A stretch of 43,021 nucleotides of DNA from Clostridiaceae bacterium AF10-41. GTDB lineage: Bacteria; Bacillota; Clostridia; Clostridiales; Clostridiaceae. Below, in pieces: positions 34,527 to 42,251 of the stretch. A program made the position numbers and the translations under genes. The stretch lies in NCBI GenBank assembly GCA_027686065.1, contig JAQCTH010000030.1, positions 1 through 43,021 on the forward strand. Reading direction: 5' to 3'. The notes under the pieces are model-generated. The model did no database searches and was not told the DNA's origin. It saw only the letters and a program-made list of their open reading frames with translations. Position 1 is the first letter of the stretch. Each line of letters opens with the position of its first letter.

Positions 34527-34555
34527 TTGACAAAAAGTGGGTATGAGAGTATAAT
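34527..34555 (+). promoter_or_regulatory. Main sigma-A promoter of veg
   Basis: TTGACA (34527-34532), 17-base spacer, TATAAT (34550-34555): a perfect consensus promoter. The leader before the GTG start would be under 20 bases. Confidence 0.88.
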
Positions 34556-34578
34556 ATAAGGAGAAAGAAGGTGTTTAT

Positions 34579-34815
34579 GTGGAAAAAGTAAAGACTATCG
34601 CCGCTATAAAGAGGGATATAGAAGATCATATAGGAGATAAAGTAACTCTAAAGGCAAATGGTGGAAGAAAAAAGATCCTAGTAAACAACGGAGTTATAGA
34701 AAGTGCTCATCCAAGCATTTTTGTAGTAAGGCTAGAGAATGATATTCAAAGGACAGTAACATACAGCTATTCAGATGTATTAACAAAGACAGTACAGTTA
34801 TATTTTGCTTTATAG
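34579..34815 (+). CDS. veg: Veg family protein
   Basis: The start is a GTG behind AGAAGGTG. The 78-residue protein matches Veg throughout: IAAIKRDIEDHIGDKVTLKANGGRKK, then VIESAHPSIFVVRL and TYSYSDVLTKTVQLYF. It is a small SH3-like beta protein. In Bacillus subtilis veg is very strongly transcribed and the protein affects biofilm regulation, and its molecular role is unsettled. The two consensus promoters upstream suggest similarly strong expression here. yabG followed by veg is the order in Bacillus too. Confidence 0.93.
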   Translation: MEKVKTIAAIKRDIEDHIGDKVTLKANGGRKKILVNNGVIESAHPSIFVVRLENDIQRTVTYSYSDVLTKTVQLYFAL

Positions 34816-34818
34816 AGA

Positions 34819-34855
34819 ATAGAGCTTCGAACAAACGAGGCTCTATATTTTTTTG
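34819..34855 (+). terminator. Intrinsic terminator of veg
   Basis: ATAGAGCTTCG (34819-34829) pairs with CGAGGCTCTAT (34836-34846) with one wobble pair, followed by a T run. Confidence 0.88.
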
Positions 34856-34865
34856 TATTTTTTTA

Positions 34866-34898
34866 TAAAAAAAGAAAGATGGTGGGTTTCCATCTTTC
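34866..34898 (-). terminator. Terminator of the candidate small RNA
   Basis: On the minus strand GAAAGATGG (34898-34890), a 7-base loop, CCATCTTTC (34882-34874), then seven T residues (34873-34867, ending at A66). On the plus strand no T run follows, so the orientation is clear. Confidence 0.8.
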
Positions 34899-34953
34899 AA
34901 CTATGGTATAAAAGGGTATTGAGAATTTATGAGAGGTTATATGGTCAATAACC
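34866..34953 (-). ncRNA. Candidate small RNA convergent with veg
   Basis: The minus strand of the veg-sipL gap has a consensus promoter (34988-34960), a predicted start near 34953 and an intrinsic terminator ending about 34866, giving an RNA of about 88 bases. The 5' end folds as AGGTTAT/ATAACCT (34954-34948 with 34940-34934). The middle (34933-34899) is unpaired and AT-rich. There is no ORF longer than 9 codons. I recognise no known RNA family. Confidence 0.6.
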
Positions 34954-34959
34954 TTCTTT

Positions 34960-34988
34960 ATAATACGACATATTTTATTGTATGTCAA
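34960..34988 (-). promoter_or_regulatory. Sigma-A promoter of the candidate small RNA
   Basis: On the minus strand, TTGACA (34988-34983), 17-base spacer, TATTAT (34965-34960). No minus-strand gene follows other than the small RNA unit. The remaining 34989-35192 stretch before sipL is AT-rich and holds only the sipL ribosome binding site. Confidence 0.7.
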
Positions 34989-35192
34989 CATATTATTTAA
35001 AAAAAACATAAAAAACTTTAGGAGAAAATTAAAATTCGACATTTTTTTAGATATTACATCCTATATTGTAAATAAGAGTAATAAATTTGTTGAAATTTAA
35101 CCTTTTTATTTTAGAAACATTACAAAGTAATATGAATAAATATATACAGTTAGAAATATATTTAGTAATAGGTATTGTATGGGAGGGGTTAT

Positions 35193-36776
35193 ATGTCACA
35201 GATAGATGTAATAAAAGAAGTGGTTCGGTATGAACAATTACTTAGGGAAAATTCAACTAATCATGTACTAAAGGGAGAATACTTAATAAGAGATTCACAA
35301 TATCCTGATATGAAAGAGGTATTGGGAGTAGATTCTAAAGCTACTATAACAAATAAAGAAGTACTTGGTGATAAGGTTATGGTAGAAGGTCAGCTAGTTT
35401 ATATAGTATTTTATTTACCTAAAGATGAGGTTATAACAGATTCACCAACAAATAAAATACATTCAGTTATTTTTACTGATAAATTTGCTAACTATCTTGA
35501 TCTTAATAGTGATGAACATAATATAATATGCGATGTTGAGTGCGAGATAGAACATATTGAAGCTAATTGGATGAATGAAAGAAAAGTTGGCATTGATGGA
35601 GTAATTACATTAAAATGGGAAATGTATAAAAATGGCGAATTCGAGTATGTAAAAGATATTGAAGGTAAAGAGGACATACAAATAAAGAAGAAAGATGAAA
35701 TGTTAAATAGTGTAAAAGGTGAAAAAGAGATAGACTTAATGGGCAAATCTATGCTTAAGGTAACTATGGATAAACCTGAAATAGAAGAAATATTAAAGTG
35801 CTCTATGAACGTTCATAAGAAGGAAATAAAACTTGTAGAAGATAAAGTTTATATAGGTTGCTATTGCAAAATAGAGATTTTATATAAAGGTAAAGAAAAT
35901 AAAGAACTTATAACATTACAAGATGATATCTATCTTTCAAAAGAAGAAGAAATGCCAGGAATTTCAGGAGATATGATTAGTTCATTAAATCTTAGTATTA
36001 AGGATCAGCAGTGTGCAATTAATTTAGATGACTTAGGTGAAAATAGAGTAGTAGATGTAGAATTTGTAATAAGAGGAGACGTTAAAGTGTACTCTAAAGA
36101 TAGAATAGAAATGTTAAAAGACGCATATTCACCTACTATGAATATTGATATTTCAAAGGATGAAAAGGAATTTGGAGCTATTCATTCGGTAAACAATGTA
36201 GAAGCCATGGCAAAAGACAATATTGAATTAAAAAATGCAGACGAAAGAATAGAGCAAATAATATCAGTAATGGGAAATCCTATGATAACAGATAAAATGG
36301 TTGATGATGAAAAAGTTAAAGTTGAAGGTGTAGTTAAAACATCAATGATTTATAAGATTGCAGGAGAAGATTCAGGATATGGAATTATAACAGGTGAAAT
36401 TCCATTTATTACAGCAGCTGATGTAAAGGGTGCTAAAAAGGGTATGAATGCATTAGTTAAAGCTTCTTTAGAAAGTATAGATGCAAGTTTAGAAGGTAAT
36501 TCTATATCGGTGAAAGCTAATGTGGGACTTACTATAAAAGTTTGCTATAAAGTGAAAAAAGAATGTGTAACAGATGTGATAGAAGGACCTTCAGAAGTTA
36601 AAGAAAAGAAATCATCAGTAACTATATATGTTGTTGGACAAGATGATACATTATGGGATTTAGCTAAAAAATATAATACTACAATGGATGAACTGAATAG
36701 ATTAAATGAATTAGAGGGAAATGAAAACATAAAATCAGGAGATAAATTAATAATACCAGGTAGAGCATTATTCTAA
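35193..36776 (+). CDS. sipL: SipL, SpoIVA-interacting spore coat morphogenetic protein (SPOCS + LysM)
   Basis: The start is the ATG at 35193 behind GGGAGGGG. A TTG at 35175 in frame lies before that site. The 527-residue protein has SPOCS/DUF3794-type segments through most of its length (KGEYLIRDSQYPDMKEVLGV; VEGQLVYIVFY; VEGVVKTSMIYKI). A C-terminal LysM follows (about 480-525: YVVGQDDTLWDLAKKYNTTMDELNRLN). This domain order is that of C. difficile SipL, which binds SpoIVA and joins coat to forespore, the counterpart of Bacillus SpoVID. The yabG…sipL…spoIIR order also agrees. Confidence 0.9.
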   Translation: MSQIDVIKEVVRYEQLLRENSTNHVLKGEYLIRDSQYPDMKEVLGVDSKATITNKEVLGDKVMVEGQLVYIVFYLPKDEVITDSPTNKIHSVIFTDKFANYLDLNSDEHNIICDVECEIEHIEANWMNERKVGIDGVITLKWEMYKNGEFEYVKDIEGKEDIQIKKKDEMLNSVKGEKEIDLMGKSMLKVTMDKPEIEEILKCSMNVHKKEIKLVEDKVYIGCYCKIEILYKGKENKELITLQDDIYLSKEEEMPGISGDMISSLNLSIKDQQCAINLDDLGENRVVDVEFVIRGDVKVYSKDRIEMLKDAYSPTMNIDISKDEKEFGAIHSVNNVEAMAKDNIELKNADERIEQIISVMGNPMITDKMVDDEKVKVEGVVKTSMIYKIAGEDSGYGIITGEIPFITAADVKGAKKGMNALVKASLESIDASLEGNSISVKANVGLTIKVCYKVKKECVTDVIEGPSEVKEKKSSVTIYVVGQDDTLWDLAKKYNTTMDELNRLNELEGNENIKSGDKLIIPGRALF

Positions 36777-36781
36777 TTTTC

Positions 36782-36833
36782 TAGCGGCTATAGAATAGAT
36801 TCTTTGAATTTATTCTATAGCCGCTATATTTTT
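36782..36833 (+). terminator. Intrinsic terminator of sipL
   Basis: Perfect 16-base arms (36782-36797 and 36811-36826; TAGCGGCTATAGAATA with its complement) are followed by TATTTTT. It is one of the strongest hairpins in the window. Confidence 0.9.
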
Positions 36834-36928
36834 GGGTATTTTATTAGAGGCGGTTTCATTTGGGGTTTTTGTGAATAATATTAAGGAAGGTTGGATAAAA
36901 TAAGAAATGCATGATAAGAGGTGAGAAA

Positions 36929-37765
36929 ATGTCAGAAAAAATTAAAGGCGACTTAATAATAATTGGAGGAGCAGAGGATAAAGAAGGAGATAAGGAGATT
37001 CTAAAAAAAGTTTGTAATTCAATAAATAAAGAGAAGGATAATATTTTAATAGCTACAATAGCAACAGAATATCCAAAGGAAGCACTAGAAAAATATACTG
37101 GAATATTCAATAAATTAGGAGTTAATAAAATTAAAGGACTAAATATAAAAGAAAGATCAGACTCTTTAAATAAAGAAAATATAAAACTTGTAGAAGAAGC
37201 ATCACTTATATTTTTTACAGGAGGAGACCAATTAAGGATAACTAGCCTAATAGGAGGAACACCTATTTATGATGCTATTAAAGAAGCAAGTTCAAATGGG
37301 TGTATAATAGTTGGAACATCAGCAGGAGCTTCAGTTATGAGTGATACTATGGTGGTTAAAGGAGAAGATGATGAATCTCCAAGAAAATGTACCTTAAAAA
37401 TGGCACCTGGATTAGGTTTAGTAAAAGGCATAATGATAGATCAACATTTTGCTCAAAGAGGAAGAATTGGAAGGCTTCTTACAGGGATAGCTCAAAACCC
37501 AGAAGTTTTAGGAATTGGAATCGATGAAGATACTGCTATAGTAGTTAAAGACAGTGGAGAAGCTCAAGTTGTAGGAAGTGGAGCTGTCTATTTTTTGGAT
37601 GCAAGAAATATAACCCATAGCAATGCATCTGAGCAATATTATGATGAAGTATTAAGTATGTTTAATGTTAGCTTACATGTATTAAAAGAAGGAGATAGAT
37701 TTAATCTTCTTACTAAGGTACCTTTTGAGGAGGAAAGCAATAGAAATGAAAATAATAGAGACTAA
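36929..37765 (+). CDS. cphB: Cyanophycinase CphB
   Basis: The start is the ATG at 36929 behind AAGAGGTGAG, not the ATG at 36911. The 278-residue peptidase S51 family protein has GDLIIIGGAEDKEGD, FFTGGDQLR and the nucleophile elbow GTSAGASVM. Cyanophycinase hydrolyses the Asp-Arg polymer cyanophycin to beta-Asp-Arg dipeptides. It overlaps cphA by 20 bases, so synthesis and breakdown enzymes are co-translated. The pair sits within sporulation genes. Cyanophycin has been implicated in spore assembly in C. perfringens, which would explain the location. Confidence 0.93.
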   Translation: MSEKIKGDLIIIGGAEDKEGDKEILKKVCNSINKEKDNILIATIATEYPKEALEKYTGIFNKLGVNKIKGLNIKERSDSLNKENIKLVEEASLIFFTGGDQLRITSLIGGTPIYDAIKEASSNGCIIVGTSAGASVMSDTMVVKGEDDESPRKCTLKMAPGLGLVKGIMIDQHFAQRGRIGRLLTGIAQNPEVLGIGIDEDTAIVVKDSGEAQVVGSGAVYFLDARNITHSNASEQYYDEVLSMFNVSLHVLKEGDRFNLLTKVPFEEESNRNENNRD

Positions 37766-40373
37766 AGTCTTTAAAGGGAAAAATATCTATTCTCATAAAA
37801 TGTGTATAAGGATGGATGTAGATTTAGAAGGATATAGTGAAACTCCAAGTAAAGATATAGAAGATTTTAATGATAATCTTATTAATATGATTCCTGAATT
37901 AAACACTCATAGATGTGGAATTGATGAAGAAAGAGGATTTGTAAAAAGATTAATTGAAGGAACTTATTTAGCTCATATATGCGAGCATATAACTATAGCA
38001 ATACAAAATAAATTAGGTATCGATATACATTATGGGAAATCTAGAGAAGTTAAAGGAAATCATTATTATATAATTTATCAATATTTATACGAAAATGTGG
38101 CTATTGAAAGTGCAAAGCTTGCAGTAGATATAATAAATGCGCTAATAAATAAAATCCCAATAAATTATGATGAAAGAATAGAATATTTAAAAAGTATTTT
38201 AAAAGACGAAATTATGGGACCAAGCACAAAGGCAATATGTGATTATGCTCAAAAAGTTGGTTTGCCAATTATTAAAATAGGAAATGGAGATTTTTATCAA
38301 ATAGGATATGGAAAGCAAGGAAAGATAATAGAGTCATCAATAGGTACCAATACAAGATGTGTATCTGTAGATATTTCTTGCGATAAAATGTTAACAAAAG
38401 AACTTCTAAGAACACAAAGTATTCCTGTTGCACTAGGATTTAAGGTTAAAAATATAATAGATATATTAAAAAGTGCTGAGGAAATAGGATATCCAGTTGT
38501 TTTAAAACCTCAATATGGTAATAAAGGAAAGGGAGTAATATTAAATATAAAAAATGAAAAAGAGCTACTAATGGCATATAAATCTTTAAAGGATAAGTTT
38601 AAGGACATAATTATAGAAAAATATTATACTGGAAATGACTTTAGAGTTTGTGTAATTAATTATAAGGTAGTAGCAGTATCTCTTAGAAGACCTCCATATA
38701 TTGAAGGAAATGGAGTTAACACAATATTAGAGCTAATAGATAAGGTAAATGAAAACCCAGAAAGAGGAGAAGACCATGAAAGGTCTTTAACTAAGATTAA
38801 GATAGACAATGAAGTTATAAAATATATAAATGAACAAGGAAAAGAAATAAATGATATTTTAAAAGGAAAAGAAAAAGTATATTTAAGAAAGAATGCTAAT
38901 TTATCTACTGGAGGGGAAGCTGTAGATTATACTGATAAAATATGTGATGAAAATATAAATTTATGTATAAGGGCAGCTAAGATGCTAGGACTGGATATTT
39001 GTGGTATAGATATATGCACAGAAGATATATCAAAGCCTATAATACATAATAATGGTATAGTAATGGAGATAAATGCAGCACCGGGGCTAAGAATGCATTT
39101 AAATCCAAGTGAAGGAACTCCGAGAGATTTAGGAAAAGAAATAGTGAATATGCTATATAATAATAATCCATGCAATATACCAGTTATATCAATAACAGGA
39201 ACCAATGGAAAAACGACTATTACAAGAGTTATAAGTCATACTTTATCTAAAATGGGTTACTGTGTGGGAATGACTAGCACCAGTGGTATATATATAAATG
39301 ATGAGTGCATTGATTCAGGAGATGATACTGGATTTGAAAGTGCTAAAGCAATATTAATGAATAAAGATGTAGATGTAGCGGTTTTAGAAACTGCAAGAGG
39401 TGGAATGATAAAGAAAGGGCTGGCATATGATTTAGCTGATGTGGCAGTAATAACTAATATAACACAAGATCACCTAGGAATTGATGGAATAAATTCTATG
39501 GAAGAGTTATGCTATGTAAAATCTTTAGTTGGAGAAGCAGTTAAAGAAGAGGGGTATGTAGTATTAAATGCTGATGATTATTGGAGTAAATCTATTTTGG
39601 ATAGAATAAAAGCTAATATAATACTTTTTAGTAAAGATATCAATAATCCTTTACTAAAACAAAATAAGCTAAGCAATATATGTGTTTACTTAGATAATAA
39701 TAATATAGTAGTGGTTAATGAAGGAAAGAAACATATTATATGTAATGTAGATGAAGTACCAATAACTTTAGATGGAAAATTAATGTTCAATGTTGAAAAT
39801 ATACTTGCAACATGTGGAGCTTTAGTGGGGATGAAAATAGATTATTGTATGATAAAAAATGGAATAACAAGCTATTTATTAAATTCAGATAAAAATGCTG
39901 GAAGATTTAATTGTTATAATGTTAATGGAGTGAAGGTTATTTTAGATTATGGCCACAATATAGATGGATATAATGCTGTTCTTTCAGCTGTAAAGCATAT
40001 AAACAAAGGTAAGTTATATGGAATAGTTGGAATACCTGGGGACAGAAGTAATGATATGGCACTAGAAATAGGAAAAATATCATCACAGCATCTAGATTAT
40101 ATAATAGTAAAGGAAGATAAAGATTTAAGGGGAAGAAATCAAGGAGAAATTGCACAATTAATAGTTGATGGAGCGAAAAAAATAAATGCTAAGAAAAAAT
40201 GTGAAGTTGTATTAAAAGAAGAGGAAGCATTAATAAGAGCTCTGAATATTTCTCAAAAAGGAGACACTATAGTAATGTTTTTTGAAGATATGGCCCCATT
40301 AGTTAATATAATAAATGAGTTCTCTATATACAAAGAAGACAACAGTTATATAGAGAAAAGTATTTCAAATTAA
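37746..40373 (+). CDS. cphA: Cyanophycin synthetase CphA
   Basis: The start is the ATG at 37746 behind GAGGAGG. The TTG at 37725 lies at the ribosome binding site. The 875-residue protein is full length. It has an N-terminal domain (1-160), an ATP-grasp domain (about 215-470; GYPVVLKPQYGNKGKGV, NAAPGLRMHLNPSEG) and a Mur-ligase-like domain with P-loop GTNGKTT (485-491), ETARGGM and LDYGHN. The ATP-grasp half adds Asp to the backbone and the Mur half adds Arg side chains, storing nitrogen as a polymer. It is coupled to cphB and followed by a terminator. Clostridia are not diazotrophic storage specialists, so a sporulation role is likely. Confidence 0.95.
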   Translation: MKIIETKVFKGKNIYSHKMCIRMDVDLEGYSETPSKDIEDFNDNLINMIPELNTHRCGIDEERGFVKRLIEGTYLAHICEHITIAIQNKLGIDIHYGKSREVKGNHYYIIYQYLYENVAIESAKLAVDIINALINKIPINYDERIEYLKSILKDEIMGPSTKAICDYAQKVGLPIIKIGNGDFYQIGYGKQGKIIESSIGTNTRCVSVDISCDKMLTKELLRTQSIPVALGFKVKNIIDILKSAEEIGYPVVLKPQYGNKGKGVILNIKNEKELLMAYKSLKDKFKDIIIEKYYTGNDFRVCVINYKVVAVSLRRPPYIEGNGVNTILELIDKVNENPERGEDHERSLTKIKIDNEVIKYINEQGKEINDILKGKEKVYLRKNANLSTGGEAVDYTDKICDENINLCIRAAKMLGLDICGIDICTEDISKPIIHNNGIVMEINAAPGLRMHLNPSEGTPRDLGKEIVNMLYNNNPCNIPVISITGTNGKTTITRVISHTLSKMGYCVGMTSTSGIYINDECIDSGDDTGFESAKAILMNKDVDVAVLETARGGMIKKGLAYDLADVAVITNITQDHLGIDGINSMEELCYVKSLVGEAVKEEGYVVLNADDYWSKSILDRIKANIILFSKDINNPLLKQNKLSNICVYLDNNNIVVVNEGKKHIICNVDEVPITLDGKLMFNVENILATCGALVGMKIDYCMIKNGITSYLLNSDKNAGRFNCYNVNGVKVILDYGHNIDGYNAVLSAVKHINKGKLYGIVGIPGDRSNDMALEIGKISSQHLDYIIVKEDKDLRGRNQGEIAQLIVDGAKKINAKKKCEVVLKEEEALIRALNISQKGDTIVMFFEDMAPLVNIINEFSIYKEDNSYIEKSISN

Positions 40374-40420
40374 GCTTTGGATATTCCTAGTTTACTATAT
40401 AAGTAAAAAAATATATAATA

Positions 40421-40458
40421 AAATAAACTTCAGAGTTAAACTCTGAAGTTTATTTTGA
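40421..40458 (+). terminator. Intrinsic terminator of cphBA
   Basis: Perfect 15-base arms AAATAAACTTCAGAG (40421-40435) and CTCTGAAGTTTATTT (40441-40455) with a 5-base loop and T-rich 3' arm. Confidence 0.88.
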
Positions 40459-40491
40459 AATATTTGAACTATAGTGAAAGGAAATAAAAGT

Positions 40492-41334
40492 ATGAGAAGT
40501 AAAGCTTATGCTAAGATTAATATATCATTAGATATAATAGGAAAAAGAGAAGATGGATATCATTTATTACAAATGATTATGCAATCAATAGACTTATATG
40601 ATGAAATCACAATAGAAAAACAAAAAAAAGATATTACTATAAAGTGTAACAAACAATATGTACCTACTGATGAAAAAAATCTAGCTTATAAAGCAGCTAA
40701 ATTATTTAAGGAAAAATATAATATAAATGATGGAGTATATATATATATAAAGAAAAATATACCTGTTTGTGCAGGTTTGGCAGGTGGAAGTACAGATGGG
40801 GCTGCTGTTCTGAAGATAATGAATTCATTATTTAATGTAAATGCTTCAAATGAAGAATTAATGGAATTAGGTCTAAAATTAGGAGCGGACGTTCCTTACT
40901 GTATTAAGGGTGGAACTGCTTTATGTGAAGGAGTTGGAGAAAAAGTAACTGAATTAAAGAATTTTAAAGATAAAATTTTAGTTCTAGTTAAACCTCCTTT
41001 TGGAGTATCAACCAAGGGGGTATATCAAGAATTTAATATTGAAAAAGCAAGAAATCATCCTGATACAAATGCAATAATTGAAGCTATGGAAAAAGACGAC
41101 TTAAAGCTAGTCTGTAGTAATATGAAGAATTTATTAGAAAATGTGACATTAAGAAAACACAAAATTCTTATAAATATAAAAGAAGAAATGAGGTATTATG
41201 GTTCTATGGGAACTATGATGAGTGGGAGCGGACCTACTGTCTTTGCATTTTTTGATGATATGTTAAAGGCTCAAAGATGCTTTGAAAAAATGAAAGAAAA
41301 ATATAATGATGTATTTATTACAAGAACAGTTTAA
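40492..41334 (+). CDS. ispE: 4-diphosphocytidyl-2-C-methyl-D-erythritol kinase IspE
   Basis: The start is the ATG at 40492 behind GAAAGGAA. The GTG at 40474 is at the ribosome binding site. The 280-residue GHMP kinase has RSKAYAKINISLDIIGKREDGYH at the N terminus and the ATP loop PVCAGLAGGSTDGAAVL. It also has GADVPYCIKGGTALCEGVGE and MMSGSGPTVFAFF at the C terminus. It phosphorylates CDP-methylerythritol in the MEP isoprenoid pathway, which supplies the precursors used by the prenyl synthase at 23502. spoIIR follows 58 bases on. Confidence 0.96.
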   Translation: MRSKAYAKINISLDIIGKREDGYHLLQMIMQSIDLYDEITIEKQKKDITIKCNKQYVPTDEKNLAYKAAKLFKEKYNINDGVYIYIKKNIPVCAGLAGGSTDGAAVLKIMNSLFNVNASNEELMELGLKLGADVPYCIKGGTALCEGVGEKVTELKNFKDKILVLVKPPFGVSTKGVYQEFNIEKARNHPDTNAIIEAMEKDDLKLVCSNMKNLLENVTLRKHKILINIKEEMRYYGSMGTMMSGSGPTVFAFFDDMLKAQRCFEKMKEKYNDVFITRTV

Positions 41335-41342
41335 AATGTAAG

Positions 41343-41390
41343 TATAAACCTCCTAAATTTGGCAATAATTTAGCTATAAGGGGGTTTATA
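41343..41390 (+). promoter_or_regulatory. Hairpin that encloses the spoIIR ribosome binding site
   Basis: TATAAACCTCCT (41343-41354) pairs with AGGGGGTTTATA (41379-41390) with one wobble pair. The 24-base loop can form a small inner AAATT/AATTT stem. The AGGGGG at 41379-41384 is the Shine-Dalgarno sequence of spoIIR (ATG at 41393). No T run follows, so it is not a terminator. Confidence 0.6.
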
Positions 41391-41392
41391 GT

Positions 41393-42055
41393 ATGAAAAG
41401 AATTATTATTGGTTTTTTTATGGTTATTTTATCTATTAATATAGCGGGTTGTTCAAGCTATTATGGAGGACAAGTCTTTCAAGAAAATGACGAGTTAGTT
41501 TATGAAGATATAGTTAATAAAATAATAAGATTTCATGTAATAGCTAACAGTGATAGTGAAGAGGATCAAAATTTAAAGTTAAAAGTAAGAGATAAAGTTA
41601 TAGAGTATGTATCAGATCAATTAAAAGAGTGTAAGGATTTAAATGAAGCTAGAGATTTCATAATTCAAAATAAGTCTGCAGTAGAAAAAATTGCAGAAGA
41701 TGTTATTAAGGAAAATGGGTATTCATATAATATAACAAGTATGCTTTCAAAAGAAAATTTCCCTGATAAAGTATATGGAGATTTAGTTTTTCCTCAAGGA
41801 GAGTATGAAGCTTATAGAATACTTATAGGGAATGCAGAAGGACAAAATTGGTGGTGTGTAATGTTTCCTCCATTATGTTTTGTAGATGAAACTAAAGAAG
41901 CTGTTGACTCTGATAATATTAAAGAAAATCTTACAAAAGAATCAAAGAATATTAAGGAAAATCTTAAAAAAGAAAAAGATGATAAAAAATCAAAAAGTGA
42001 TATTAAATTTAAATTTAAATTTATGGAATTGCTATTTGGAGATAAGGAGAAATAA
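41393..42055 (+). CDS. spoIIR: Stage II sporulation protein R (SpoIIR)
   Basis: The 220-residue protein has the SpoIIR core (IIRFHVIANSDSEEDQNLKLKVRDKVIEYV, then YGDLVFPQGEYEAYRILIGNAEGQNWWCVMFPPLCFVDE). SpoIIR is secreted from the forespore and triggers SpoIIGA to process pro-sigma-E in the mother cell. The N terminus looks like a lipoprotein signal (SINIAGCSS), so it may be lipid-anchored in the intermembrane space. The C-terminal 45 residues are Lys/Glu-rich and low in complexity. The start is in a hairpin that covers the ribosome binding site. Confidence 0.95.
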   Translation: MKRIIIGFFMVILSINIAGCSSYYGGQVFQENDELVYEDIVNKIIRFHVIANSDSEEDQNLKLKVRDKVIEYVSDQLKECKDLNEARDFIIQNKSAVEKIAEDVIKENGYSYNITSMLSKENFPDKVYGDLVFPQGEYEAYRILIGNAEGQNWWCVMFPPLCFVDETKEAVDSDNIKENLTKESKNIKENLKKEKDDKKSKSDIKFKFKFMELLFGDKEK

Positions 42056-42139
42056 ACTATAAAAGTAAAAATATAAAACTTGATAATTTTTATTAATAAA
42101 TTTAAACTATATGATATAAAGAAAAATATATAAATTTAA

Positions 42140-42250
42140 AATATAATAAAAGCTGTAATCGGACAAGCTAAACCCAAAAATATAAAAATATTGGTAGCAG
42201 TAGATATAAGAGGATTTAAAAGATTTATTATAGAGAAAATGGAGGCATAA
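42140..42250 (+). other. Open stretch without a start codon, possible gene remnant
   Basis: Between spoIIR and the DUF1934 gene, a frame open for 36 codons ends at TAA (42248-42250). Its translation contains the gene-like stretch KPKNIKILVAVDIRGF, but there is no ATG/GTG and a stop at 42137 closes it upstream. Base use from about 42152 is less AT-rich than its surroundings. The stretch could be a decayed 3' gene fragment or chance. Confidence 0.2.
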
Positions 42251-42251
42251 T

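Noticed and set aside
34866..34898. Second hairpin after veg as part of the veg terminator
   Set aside because: No T run follows on the plus strand, whereas seven T residues follow on the minus strand, so it terminates minus-strand transcription.
34694..34900. 68-codon minus-strand frame across the end of veg
   Set aside because: It crosses the veg terminator and the candidate small RNA terminator, has no homology or ribosome binding site, and is antisense to a firmly assigned gene.
35175..35192. Earlier TTG start for sipL
   Set aside because: The TTG lies before the GGGAGGGG site that serves the ATG at 35193. Similar early starts were rejected for tldD, cphB, cphA, ispE, the FMN lipoprotein and cotS copy 3 for the same reason.
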